From positions 62,001 to 126,000 of the forward strand of contig NZ_FPAG01000004.1 in the NCBI RefSeq assembly GCF_900116365.1: DNA of 64,000 nt, read 5' to 3'. Position numbers and translations under genes: made by a program. Positions 30,767-39,285 of this stretch are shown here, piece by piece. Origin of the DNA: Zhouia amylolytica (GTDB lineage Bacteria > Bacteroidota > Bacteroidia > Flavobacteriales > Flavobacteriaceae). Every line of letters begins with the position of its first letter. The stretch's first letter is position 1. The notes below the pieces were generated by a model. It was not told where the DNA came from, searched no databases, and saw only the letters and a program-made list of their open reading frames with translations.

Positions 30767-31720
30767 ATGAAAAAGATACTTTTTACCGCAACCATCTTAT
30801 TGGTTTCAAATGTAATGATTGCACAAAGTGAGGTTACCCAGGAGGAATTACGTGAGCATATAGAATTTTTGAGTTCCGATAAGAATGCTGGGAGATTTCC
30901 CGGAACCAAAGCCAATAAAAGAGTCGTAAAGTATATTATAAAATCATTTAAGAAAGCTGGGATTGAGGCCTATGGAAAATCATATAAACAAGAATTTCAG
31001 GCGAAGATCAGAGTAAAAAAAGGCGAAGCACCTAAACCAGAGGCTACAACCTGGAATGTAATCGGATATATTGAAGGAAATGATCCGGTCCTGAAGGATG
31101 AGTTTATAATATTAGGGGCCCATTACGATCATTTGGGAATGGGCGGTCCCTCATCGAAGTCTGATCATGAAGGAATTCACAATGGAGCCGATGATAACGC
31201 CAGCGGAACCGCTGCCTTGTTAGAAATAGGAGAGAGAATCGCCGCCAATAAACATTTGCTAAAACGCAGTGTATTGTTACTTGCTTTTGGAGCCGAAGAA
31301 CAAGGATTATTAGGGAGTAAGAATTTTACTGAGAACCCTGTAGTGCCGTTGTCACAAGTCAAGTTGATGGTGAATATGGATATGGTCGGACGACTTAATA
31401 ACGAAAACCATGTATACATGGGTGGAGCTGGAACCTTTCCAGGTGGAGTAGAACTCATGAAAAACCTTGGAGAGCCACTAGGGCTTACCGTGTTTGCCCA
31501 TCCTGGTTCAATAGGAGGTTCAGACCATGTTTCCTTCTATAAAAAAGATATTTCTGTGATGGGAATTCATACAGGGGGGCATCCGCAATATCATACCACC
31601 GAGGATACCGTAGATTTAATTAACTTTCCTGGACAAGAGAAAGTGTGTAACTATATCTACAGCGCATTAATGAAAGTGGCAACAACAGATTATAAAATGG
31701 AGTTTATCCGTCAGGATTAA
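30767..31720 (+). CDS. secreted M28-family zinc aminopeptidase
   Basis: 317 residues, signal peptide 1-20 (MIAQ). Two-zinc M28 catalytic core complete: His119 in GAHYDHLG, bridging Asp142 in NGADDNASG, Glu177/Glu178 in GAEEQGLLGS, Asp205 in NMDMVGR and His276 in HPQYHTTED. It removes N-terminal amino acids from peptides in the periplasm or outside. A -7-like TATTTTTG lies about 35 bp upstream. A terminator follows. Confidence 0.94.
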   Translation: MKKILFTATILLVSNVMIAQSEVTQEELREHIEFLSSDKNAGRFPGTKANKRVVKYIIKSFKKAGIEAYGKSYKQEFQAKIRVKKGEAPKPEATTWNVIGYIEGNDPVLKDEFIILGAHYDHLGMGGPSSKSDHEGIHNGADDNASGTAALLEIGERIAANKHLLKRSVLLLAFGAEEQGLLGSKNFTENPVVPLSQVKLMVNMDMVGRLNNENHVYMGGAGTFPGGVELMKNLGEPLGLTVFAHPGSIGGSDHVSFYKKDISVMGIHTGGHPQYHTTEDTVDLINFPGQEKVCNYIYSALMKVATTDYKMEFIRQD

Positions 31721-31722
31721 TC

Positions 31723-31753
31723 AAAAAAGCCCTTTTTTAAGGGCTTTTTTTTG
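31723..31753 (+). terminator. terminator after the M28 peptidase
   Basis: AAAAAAGCCCTT / AAGGGCTTTTTT stem with a short T loop and a run of T. Confidence 0.88.
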
Positions 31754-31792
31754 AGGTGTCCATAAAGATTTTTGGCTTGTATGAGCTGGTAT

Positions 31793-33100
31793 TTATTTCA
31801 CCTTTTTCCCAACTGTTTCATAGATTCTATTTTTGAATAGGATAGTAGGAGTGTTGTTTTTAGTCTTTTTAAAGATTATTCGGGCAAACATATTTTCGAA
31901 TTGATAGGTGTTTTTATCAAGCTATAATAACTTTAGCTTACCCCTGTTGCCCAGTTGACTATAAAGAGCCTCGCTTTCAAATGATATAGTTCTGGTTGAA
32001 CCATCATCAAACCTGTAAGTTCCGGTATATTTTTCTGCGAAATCCGGACTAATTTTAGCCGCTTTTGAAGCTGTATCCGGATAGGGTTTATTAAGTGCGA
32101 TTACTGCCATTTTAGTTGATACAAAATCAGTGGCACTACAAACGCAATTAGATAGAACCACAACAAAAACATCTTCTTCAGGCAGATAAATAGTATTACT
32201 TAAAAAACTAAAAGATCCGCAGTTGTGTTCTATTGAAGGAATCCCATTTACTTCGTCAATAGCCCATCCAAAGCCATAGTTAGCATGCTTTCCGTTTGAC
32301 AGTTTATAATTCGTAAAGGCTCTTTTTTTACTTCCTTCACTTATAAGCGTATTGTTTCGTATGGCTCTGTTCCAAAGAAATAAGTCATACGTTGTAGATA
32401 AAATAGCTCCAGCGCTATACGCATGTGTGTATAACATTTCATCTGCTTTTACGAATTTGCCTTTAATTTTATCGTGTCCGGTAGCTCTGTTCGGTATGAT
32501 TTTATGTCTGGACATAAATGATGAATTTTTCATATCTACCTTCTTGAAGATTTTATCTTCAATGAATTCGCTATATGATTTATTTGATAATTTTTCTATT
32601 AAAATTCCTAAAAGGTAATATCCTGTATTACTGTAATGGTACTTTTCACCGGGGGCAAAAAGCATCGGCATTTTTTTAAACAGGTTCATGAACTCCTCTT
32701 GAGTCATTTCATTATATCTGTTATTATACCATTCGTCAGAGGCAGTAAAACTGGCTAAGCCTGAAGTGTGTGATAATATTTGATCTATTGTTATGGGATG
32801 GCCATGAGTAGGATAATCCTTAAAGTAGGTAGTTATATCGTCATCAAGTTCTAATTTACCTTTTTCAAATACACTATTAATAGTGGCGTCAGCGTTTAAT
32901 TCTAAACTAACTTTGCCGAATGATTTTTGATAGATGATTTTTCCATCGATGGCAACAAGAGCTGAAGCTGCTGTTCCGGTATCCGGATATTCTTGATGAA
33001 ATAGTTTGTCAAATTGTTTTTCTAATGATTGTGAGTATGTATTTGGTATTGTAAATAGTAATATTAAAAATGTTGAGATTGGTTTTTCTTTATCAGTCTA
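31793..33100 (-). pseudogene. serine beta-lactamase-family (PF00144) hydrolase, decayed
   Basis: The intact-looking part (31922-32707) encodes the second half of a penicillin-binding-protein-like hydrolase (HYSNTGYYLLGILIEKLS with the YxN motif). Reading further upstream in the same frame, the homology continues to a signal-peptide-like start (FLILLFTIPNTYSQS) with GKIIYQKSFGKVSLELNA, but there is no ATG, GTG or TTG before the in-frame stop at 33098-33100. The segment expected to hold the SxxK nucleophile is missing: INSVFE runs straight into KGKLELDDDI. At the other end a TAG at 31922 is followed in the +1 frame by about 40 residues of family-like sequence (LDKNTYQFENMFARIIF ... YETVGKKVK) ending at 31793. 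Three separate lesions make it a pseudogene; the family call is firm, the substrate unknown. Confidence 0.85.
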
Positions 33101-33306
33101 TACAGAAGGTCAAATGTTACGGGAGAAAAGAAATAAGACTAATCCAGATATTTGAGGGTAATTTTTTTTACTCACCCAGTGAACCTCGACAACTAGCGGG
33201 AGATTCGCCGCTTGCCCTTGTGAAACATTTCCAAGGGACTTCACGTGACTTGCGTCGAAATGTTTTTTAGTTTATCCCGTATTAATGACTTGATAGCTTA
33301 CTTCGG
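33101..33306. repeat. GC-richer, hairpin-rich spacer (probable repeat element)
   Basis: A 200-bp stretch clearly richer in G/C than its surroundings. It contains interleaved inverted repeats: CCCTTG (33215-33220) with CAAGGG (33232-33237), AAACATTTC (33223-33231) with GAAATGTTT (33257-33265), and GCGG (33196-33199) with CCGC (33208-33211), plus a central CACGTG. The arms overlap, so alternative folds are possible. It abuts the start-less 5' end of the pseudogene. No protein in it looks real. Confidence 0.5.
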
Positions 33307-34209
33307 CTAATTAACCGTTGTTGTATTTTCAGTGTCTTTTACTGTTTTTAGTCCGTCATTAATTTTAGCTTTAAGTGTTTTGATATGACAATTACTACAA
33401 TCCAATTCTTTTAAAGAACCTTCTAAAAGGTAGTCAATATATTTCTGAAACGCATCTTTAGGAATGTTCTGGTTTAAGCAAACAAAGTAAAACTTGAAGG
33501 AATTGTCGTAGAAGCTTTTATAGTATGGCCTTAGTATTGCAGCACTGAACCCGCTGTTTTCTTTTAAATTTTTAAGATGTTTTTCTTTGTATTTAAAACT
33601 ACGTGTTTTAAAACTATCTACCTTCACGGAGGATATCTTAAAAGCACTTTTTATTATTGGACGGTCATTGTATTCCGGAGTAGGCTTAAAGTATGTGATT
33701 AATTTAAAAACCAAAGAGTCGTTTAAGCCTCTGTAATGTTTTATTGTTAACGTATGATTTCCCTTTTTGATACTCCCGGAATATCCCAGACTATCTTCAT
33801 GTTTTAAGAACGTACTGATCTTTTCAATGATATCTTTATTGCGAGTTATAAGAGGATTGCCTGGAGAGATTGATGACTGATACTTGCTGAACTTTATATT
33901 TGGAGATAATGAAAAACTGTTAATACTATTGGTTGTATCGTTTGTAAAGACATAAATATTTTGATTAGCCTTAACAGTGCTGTCAACTGCTTTTTTAAGT
34001 GTAATAACTTTATTGTTATAAAGCTCTATAGAAGCTTCAGCTTCTTCTTTACTACCTCCATAGAAGATTTGCTCCTTTTCTTTTTTCTGTTTGTAGTAAC
34101 TTATTATGCCCGGGCCAAACCATTGAAACAGGTAAACGGAGAGTGTGAAAGTTACCAGGCAAAAGACAATAAGGTAGTATCTCCAATCAATTTTTTTATT
34201 GTTTTTCAT
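33307..34209 (-). CDS. uncharacterised membrane-anchored protein, 300 aa
   Basis: I do not recognise the family. Residues about 10-30 (YYLIVFCLVTFTLSVYLFQWF) form one membrane helix with a basic N-side, so the rest (about 265 residues) should be extracytoplasmic. Seen in it: a Lys/Glu-rich stretch after the helix, Tyr-rich middle part, and a CSNC pair near residue 275 that could hold a disulfide or metal. It lies in the accessory stretch between a pseudogene and the LipL32-like gene, on the same strand. Confidence 0.6.
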   Translation of the reverse strand: MKNNKKIDWRYYLIVFCLVTFTLSVYLFQWFGPGIISYYKQKKEKEQIFYGGSKEEAEASIELYNNKVITLKKAVDSTVKANQNIYVFTNDTTNSINSFSLSPNIKFSKYQSSISPGNPLITRNKDIIEKISTFLKHEDSLGYSGSIKKGNHTLTIKHYRGLNDSLVFKLITYFKPTPEYNDRPIIKSAFKISSVKVDSFKTRSFKYKEKHLKNLKENSGFSAAILRPYYKSFYDNSFKFYFVCLNQNIPKDAFQKYIDYLLEGSLKELDCSNCHIKTLKAKINDGLKTVKDTENTTTVN

Positions 34210-34323
34210 TTCTTTAAAGTCAGGCTTAGCGGTCTTGCTTATGACTATTGATAGATTTCAGTTTTGTCTTTTCAAATAATCTATTGGGTTTATTTCTTTT
34301 GCTAGTGGGTAAATTAAATGAGT

Positions 34324-34394
34324 AATAGCAGGTAACGTAAAAATTCAAATTAAACTGTCTACAGTCCTTGATATTTTATACATCACCTGCTATT
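34324..34394. repeat. 10-bp inverted repeat (cruciform-type) between two accessory genes
   Basis: AATAGCAGGT (34324-34333) and ACCTGCTATT (34385-34394) are perfect inverted arms 51 bp apart, in the gap between the LipL32-like gene and the 300-aa gene. There is no T-run close to either arm, so it is a poor terminator; it may belong to the repeat that bounds the LipL32-like gene. Confidence 0.55.
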
Positions 34395-34406
34395 GCTTAT
34401 ACAAAA

Positions 34407-34421
34407 TGTTATGGGTAAATT
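34407..34421. repeat. left inverted repeat flanking the LipL32-like gene
   Basis: TGTTATGGGTAAATT; its inverted partner at 35188-35202 differs at one of 15 positions. The two copies bracket only the LipL32-like gene. Confidence 0.6.
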
Positions 34422-34428
34422 ATACTAT

Positions 34429-35118
34429 CTATTTCATTTGCTCTAATAATGCATCAATTGTTTTCGCCATTTGTACACCGGGCAATTTAATCGGAGCGGC
34501 TACTTCAGCTAGGAAAGTACCCGAAACCTCACCTTTTTTATAAGTTGTAAACCCTACACGGTATAAACCAACTGTTAGTGCTTTTAATGGATCACTTACG
34601 TTACTCTTATATCTTAATAAAGAATTATACTTTCTTCCTCTCGGGTCTTTTGGTAGCTCACTGCTATCATCATTTTTTTCTAAAGTAACCCATTCAGCAT
34701 TTGCTACTGCATCGGTAGAAATATCCTCTTTTTTAAGAATGCTTGAACGCTCAAGTGTAATGTAAGTATCAAAATAATCTTTTGAGTCTTTATTATCAAG
34801 GTATTCTTGCGACTCAATGGCATCTTTAATTTTCATCTTATCAACTGGCGATATCATACGAACACCTAGTTCAGGTGCAGCCGCTGGAATCCAAATATAG
34901 ATATAATAGAATTTTTTTCCATCCTTTACCTCATCTTCATTGCCTTGGGCTGCATATCCTAAATAGCTCACGACATCTGTGTAAGGTACTCTAATTGTTT
35001 TCGGGCCTATTTTTTTCTCAGTAGAGCTACCAAATTTTTTAAGCTTTTGAGCCTCTGCATGTGAAATTGAAAAAATAGTAATGACTAAGATTGCTATTCC
35101 TTTAAATAATTTATTCAT
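34429..35118 (-). CDS. LipL32-family exported protein
   Basis: 229 residues. The mature part matches the pattern of LipL32, the major surface lipoprotein of pathogenic Leptospira: YIYIWIPAAAPELGVRMISP, YFDTYITLERSSI, KYNSLLRYKS and GLYRVGFTTYKKGEVSGTFLAEV near the C-terminus, in the same order and spacing as I know them from that family. The signal peptide (about 1-24, SHAEAQ) lacks a lipobox Cys, so this version should be soluble or otherwise attached, not lipidated. LipL32 binds calcium and matrix proteins; whether this one does cannot be told. Homologues outside Leptospira are few (some marine Gammaproteobacteria are known), and the gene is bracketed by inverted repeats in an accessory block, suggesting transfer. 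Confidence 0.8.
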   Translation of the reverse strand: MNKLFKGIAILVITIFSISHAEAQKLKKFGSSTEKKIGPKTIRVPYTDVVSYLGYAAQGNEDEVKDGKKFYYIYIWIPAAAPELGVRMISPVDKMKIKDAIESQEYLDNKDSKDYFDTYITLERSSILKKEDISTDAVANAEWVTLEKNDDSSELPKDPRGRKYNSLLRYKSNVSDPLKALTVGLYRVGFTTYKKGEVSGTFLAEVAAPIKLPGVQMAKTIDALLEQMK

Positions 35119-35187
35119 AGTGTTTCTTTTTTTATAATTAATTGAATTGTTTTTTCATAATAGATGGTTAGTACTTGATAATCTTAA

Positions 35188-35202
35188 AATTCACCCATAA
35201 CA
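35188..35202. repeat. right inverted repeat flanking the LipL32-like gene
   Basis: AATTCACCCATAACA, inverse partner of 34407-34421 (14 of 15 matching). Next to it AACAAT and ATTGTT form a further small inverted repeat. Confidence 0.6.
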
Positions 35203-35322
35203 ATTATTATCAATACCATTATACTTATTGTTAAAACTATATTTAAGTTGTTCTTTATTCTATAATTGAGATTTAAATGCTCTAATGTTTGTGTAGAAAT
35301 GGAGTATATTATTGGGTAGGGA

Positions 35323-35889
35323 TTAATTATCCATTACAATAAGATCTCCATTTAACTTATAACTAAAAGTGAAAGTTGTGCCACCGTTTGGAGGAGTCAA
35401 TATCACAACATATTTAGTTTTATTAGAATCACCGTTTTCTGGAAATTTGATAAATGCCATGCTTAAGACAGGGTCGTTGATGGCCTTTTCGGCAGTTAAT
35501 TGCTTACTTGATTTTTCCACTAGTTCACCTAATTTTGAAAGGGAGATAGTATTGTTTAACTGAAACATAAAATCCGCAGCTTCACTTCCCTTAGGCACTT
35601 CTATTGAGATCTCTGAGCTTTGCAACCAGTTACCTTCTGTTGAATCCCATTCTTCCATTTTTAATGATTCGGGGTTCTTTGAAACGACAACACTAATAAT
35701 ATTGCCTATCGATTCGTCATAGGTAATCGTTAGATCTGTATAAAAAGCGTTTTCACCAAACTTGCTCTTAAGTTCTTTTTCTATAACGGTAAACCCTTTT
35801 TGGTCTGGCAATTTTTTACCAGTTGAGCCTCCACAGGAAATCAACAAAACAACTTCTGTTACGCCTACAATGAATTTAAATATTTTCAC
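35323..35889 (-). CDS. uncharacterised lipoprotein, 188 aa
   Basis: Signal ending LLISCGGST gives a clear lipidation Cys at about residue 19. The mature part has alternating strand-like segments (YTDLTITYDESIGNIISVVV, TKYVVILTPPNGGTTFTFSYKL) and one helix-like stretch (about 105-130). No family recognised. It is first of three minus-strand exported-protein genes in the accessory block and may share origin with them. Confidence 0.65.
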   Translation of the reverse strand: MKIFKFIVGVTEVVLLISCGGSTGKKLPDQKGFTVIEKELKSKFGENAFYTDLTITYDESIGNIISVVVSKNPESLKMEEWDSTEGNWLQSSEISIEVPKGSEAADFMFQLNNTISLSKLGELVEKSSKQLTAEKAINDPVLSMAFIKFPENGDSNKTKYVVILTPPNGGTTFTFSYKLNGDLIVMDN

Positions 35890-35937
35890 GTTGGTGTTTT
35901 TTTATGTTTTATACCACCAAAAATAAATAGGAAAAAA

Positions 35938-36024
35938 ATGCCTAGAAATAGAGAATCTATTTCCGAAGCTTTACAGCAAATAAGTGAGGAGTTTTATGAA
36001 ACATCCGTAAGAGTAATGGTTTAA
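35938..36024 (+). other. 28-codon frame overlapping a perfect hairpin
   Basis: A + strand ATG frame reads MPRNRESISEALQQISEEF and nine more residues; it looks helical but is very short. Its first part contains GAAATAGA / TCTATTTC (35945-35952 with 35956-35963), a perfect 8-bp hairpin. It may be a gene fragment, or the hairpin may simply be regulatory or terminate transcription of the response-regulator gene ending at 36021. Confidence 0.25.
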
Positions 36025-36758
36025 CTGTTAGTCCAACTTAAAAAAGTAGTTAAAAACTGTTCTTTTTTTCGGGAAGATACTGGTATTTTTTTACCGTTTT
36101 TCAGGTAAATAACTCCTGATTTATCATACTTGTCTATAAACCTTAAGTTGACAATAAACGATTGATGCGTACGTATAAAATCAGTGTTAGAAAGACGTTC
36201 TTCAAATTCTTTTAAGGTTTTTGAAACTACGTGTTTTTTGTCGTCATTACAGTAAAAAGTGGTATATCCTTTATCTGATTCGCAGAAAAGTAATTCGTTT
36301 AAATCAATCACCTGGAAACTGTCATGCAATGATAAAATTAACTTTGAATCATCATTATTCCATGCCTGTTTAGTAACTCGCAGCTGATTTTTTTGTTGAT
36401 TTAAGGGGAGTTGGACTACTTTTTGGAGTGCTTTCTGCAATTCATCTACATCAACAGGTTTTAGCAAATAGTCTATCGCCCCAATTTTTAAAGCGCGTAG
36501 CGCATGTTCTTCATAAGCGGTTATAAAAATTACTTTAAAGTTGAGGTTTTCTGTTTGGTCTAAAAAATCAAAACCAGTACCATCGGTGAGGTTAATATCC
36601 AAAAAAACCAACTCAGGATCACAAGCATTGGCAACGATAACTGCATCTTTTACCGATTCGCATTCTCCCAGTACCGTTATTTCAGTATCTAGTAGTTGCA
36701 GTAGATTGCGCAAACCTTTTCTAATGTATTCTTTGTCTTCTACTAATAATGCTTTCAC
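36021..36758 (-). CDS. LytTR-family response regulator (second pair)
   Basis: 245 residues. Receiver with Asp54 in LVFLDINLTDG, acidic Glu7-Asp8 and Lys in YLLKPVD; LytTR DNA-binding domain (about 140-243; ELLFCESDKGYTTF, FIRTHQSFIVNLRFIDKYD). It follows its kinase by 9 bp on the same strand. The receiver and LytTR parts are similar in plan to the pair at 25-27 kb but clearly a different sequence, so it is not a recent copy. Confidence 0.94.
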   Translation of the reverse strand: MKALLVEDKEYIRKGLRNLLQLLDTEITVLGECESVKDAVIVANACDPELVFLDINLTDGTGFDFLDQTENLNFKVIFITAYEEHALRALKIGAIDYLLKPVDVDELQKALQKVVQLPLNQQKNQLRVTKQAWNNDDSKLILSLHDSFQVIDLNELLFCESDKGYTTFYCNDDKKHVVSKTLKEFEERLSNTDFIRTHQSFIVNLRFIDKYDKSGVIYLKNGKKIPVSSRKKEQFLTTFLSWTNS

Positions 36759-36767
36759 CGGGTTATA

Positions 36768-38948
36768 TTATTTTATATAAGGAATTACCAATGTAACAAT
36801 GGAGCCTTGCTCATTATATTTTTTTCTGTCTTCGACGGTAAATGAACCTTTCTTTTTAAAATCTTTTGATAGTATTTTTAATCGTTCGGAGGTGATGGTG
36901 GTTGATAATGATTTTTTATTTTGATTTTTATTCACCTTTAAAGAGTCAATGCCAATACCATTATCGGTAATAATACAAATTAATTCTTGGTTAGAGAGGA
37001 TAAGTTTTATCTTGATTATTCTACCTTCTTTCTTATTAACAAAAGCGTGTTCTATGGTGTTTTCTACAAAAGGTTGAATAAGCATTGGAGGGATTTTAAA
37101 TAGAGAGGTATCTATAGTTTCTTCTACAGAAATGGTATAAACATAGGTTTCATTTTCTAAATTTTGAAGAGCTAAATAGTTTTCAATAGCAATTAATTCT
37201 TGAGAGAGCAACACGGTTCTGTCTCTGGAATTTTCTAAAATAATGCGAAGCAATTTTGAAAATTTTGATAAATAGGAAACCGATTTTTTCTGTTCTCTAT
37301 TCAAGATCATACCTTGCAAAACGGAAAGCGAATTAAATATAAAATGAGGTGTCATTTGCGAGCGCAAAAGTTTTTGTTCTATGACTATATTTTGGGTTTT
37401 CGATTTCGCATTTCTAAGTTTTAAAAAGAAAATGATCGCGACTAATATTAATGTCGTAACCAAAAAACCGATAATGCCAAGTAGTAAATTACGTTGTGAC
37501 CTTTTTAAGTTTTGAGAAGTGTCCATCACTGTCTTTGTGAGCTTTAATTCTCGAATACTGGCAGAATCTAAGGCTTGTTTATACTTGTATTCGTATTCTA
37601 ATTGGGCAATTTTTTGAATGTTTTCTTTATTAAAAATACTATCGTTCAGTATTTTGTATTGTTGAAAGTTTACGAGAGCCTTTTTGTAATCACCTAGGTT
37701 TTTATAAATTTCAGAGAGAATTCCTGAGGCTTTTTTTTGATTTTCTAACAGTTTAAGTTCTTCTGCTATTTTTTCACCCTTTATGGCATATGACAGTGCT
37801 TTTTGATACTGTTTTACAAATAGATAGGTTTCAGCAATTCCTAAAAGACTAGCGGATAAAATACGGTTGTCATTTATTTTTTTACTAATGTCTTTCGCTT
37901 TTATATAGTTGTCTCGTGCAATTAACAGTTCGTTTTGTAGTAAAAAAATATTTCCAATTTGTGCATAGCAAATAGCAATTTGTTTTAGATTATTTATCTC
38001 CTCGCTGGCTTTTAATGACATTTCGAAATATTCAAGAGCCTTTGTATATTCTCTTTTTTTTAGGTAGATGTTGCCAACATTACTATTGTTTGCAGCTATA
38101 AGGGTCTTGTGTCCTGTTTTTGATAAAAAGGTTGAGGCCTTTTCATGATATTCTAAAGCTTTGTCAGGTCTTCCTATTGAAGTGTAGGATTCTCCTAGAT
38201 TATCAAGTCTTTTTGCCATGCCTAAAGTGTCGCCTGTTTTTTTATCATAGGCTAAACTTTTGTTATAATATTCTATAGCTAAGGGGTAGTTGCCTTGTCT
38301 TGAATATAGAACGCCTAAGTTTCTGTGAACAAATGAAATACCGTCTTCGTCATCAATAACTTCACTTAAAATTAATGCTTCTTTATAGCTAGCAATAGCT
38401 TTTTTGTACCTTCCCGTTTCAGAATATATATTTGCCGTGTTGATCAGGCTGGTCACAAGCCCTTTTTTATTATCCAAAACCTTATAAATATCAATAGCTT
38501 TTTTATAATTATCTAAGGCTTCTTCATATTGAGATAAATCATAATTTGTGATGCCAAAAGCAATGTAGATATCTGCGATTCCTTTTTTGTATTGAATAGA
38601 TTGATAATGGTCTAGTGATTTTTTAAAATAGTTTAAACTTTCTGAATAATTTAATCTTGAGTTTTCCAGTATTCCTTTCAAATAAAATACACGTGCTTTG
38701 CCCTTTATGTAATTTAAAGCGTTATTCAAGTCTTCAGATTCTTGAAGATATAATTTGGTTTTCTTGATGTCTCTTTGAAAGTGAGCATATGCCAAATCGA
38801 ATAAAATGTTTGCCCGTGTAGTATCTTTGGTCTTGTGATTTTCTAATTCAATTTTAAGACTATCTATTTTTTTGGATTGAGCTTGTAGATTAATTACGAA
38901 AAATATGTAAACAAATAAATAGAAGATGTACTTGTTAATTGAAATCAT
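36768..38948 (-). CDS. TPR-containing LytS-type sensor histidine kinase (second pair)
   Basis: 726 residues. Signal/helix (about 5-23), a long array of at least eight TPR repeats (about 30-430; several with the A/Y-N-A-L-x-Y pattern), membrane helix about 486-508, then LLRSQMTPHFIFNSLSVLQGMI with the phospho-accepting His and an HATPase (PPMLIQPFVENTIEHAF, IITDNGIGIDSL). Longer sensor part than the first pair by about five TPRs. Probably responds to an extracytoplasmic protein or peptide. Confidence 0.92.
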   Translation of the reverse strand: MISINKYIFYLFVYIFFVINLQAQSKKIDSLKIELENHKTKDTTRANILFDLAYAHFQRDIKKTKLYLQESEDLNNALNYIKGKARVFYLKGILENSRLNYSESLNYFKKSLDHYQSIQYKKGIADIYIAFGITNYDLSQYEEALDNYKKAIDIYKVLDNKKGLVTSLINTANIYSETGRYKKAIASYKEALILSEVIDDEDGISFVHRNLGVLYSRQGNYPLAIEYYNKSLAYDKKTGDTLGMAKRLDNLGESYTSIGRPDKALEYHEKASTFLSKTGHKTLIAANNSNVGNIYLKKREYTKALEYFEMSLKASEEINNLKQIAICYAQIGNIFLLQNELLIARDNYIKAKDISKKINDNRILSASLLGIAETYLFVKQYQKALSYAIKGEKIAEELKLLENQKKASGILSEIYKNLGDYKKALVNFQQYKILNDSIFNKENIQKIAQLEYEYKYKQALDSASIRELKLTKTVMDTSQNLKRSQRNLLLGIIGFLVTTLILVAIIFFLKLRNAKSKTQNIVIEQKLLRSQMTPHFIFNSLSVLQGMILNREQKKSVSYLSKFSKLLRIILENSRDRTVLLSQELIAIENYLALQNLENETYVYTISVEETIDTSLFKIPPMLIQPFVENTIEHAFVNKKEGRIIKIKLILSNQELICIITDNGIGIDSLKVNKNQNKKSLSTTITSERLKILSKDFKKKGSFTVEDRKKYNEQGSIVTLVIPYIK

Positions 38949-39285
38949 ACAATTTTTTGATCTTTGGCATTGGAAATAATACGCGCGAATCTACCGATTT
39001 TTTAGAATAGGTTAGAACTACTTTATATTTTCTGATTAATTATATAGTTATAGTCTTATAATAGGTTTTGTTCATTTCCGATTGTTTACATTTCCATGAA
39101 AAGACAATAAGTGTATATATAATTTCCTCTAATTTTCTACCTTAAAGCCCTAATTTTATTTTAAAAGTATCCTTCTGTTGTAATAGTGAATAATTAATTG
39201 TGCAATGTAAGAAAATATGTGCGTATAATTGTAAAGTTGTAGTAAAGAAAGGAAGTGCAAAAAACACTTTTTTTATAAGGTAAGA
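38949..39285. other. 337-bp AT-rich intergenic stretch
   Basis: No coding frame worth reporting. It must hold the promoter of the kinase to its left, though no full TTG/TAnnTTTG pair was found. AAGTG CAAAAAA CACTT followed by T7 at about 39255-39277 is a small hairpin next to the 3' end of the dioxygenase-like gene; its T-run favours the + strand. Confidence 0.5.

Noticed and set aside
33070-33270. A 66-codon + strand frame in the structured spacer
   Set aside because: It spans overlapping hairpin arms and the antisense of the pseudogene start, and its composition follows the repeat, not a protein family.
34324-34416. Classical integron attC site
   Set aside because: The arms are inverted repeats, but the expected RYYYAAC and GTTRRRY core sites do not fit base by base (CCATAAC, GTTACCT), and no integrase is visible.
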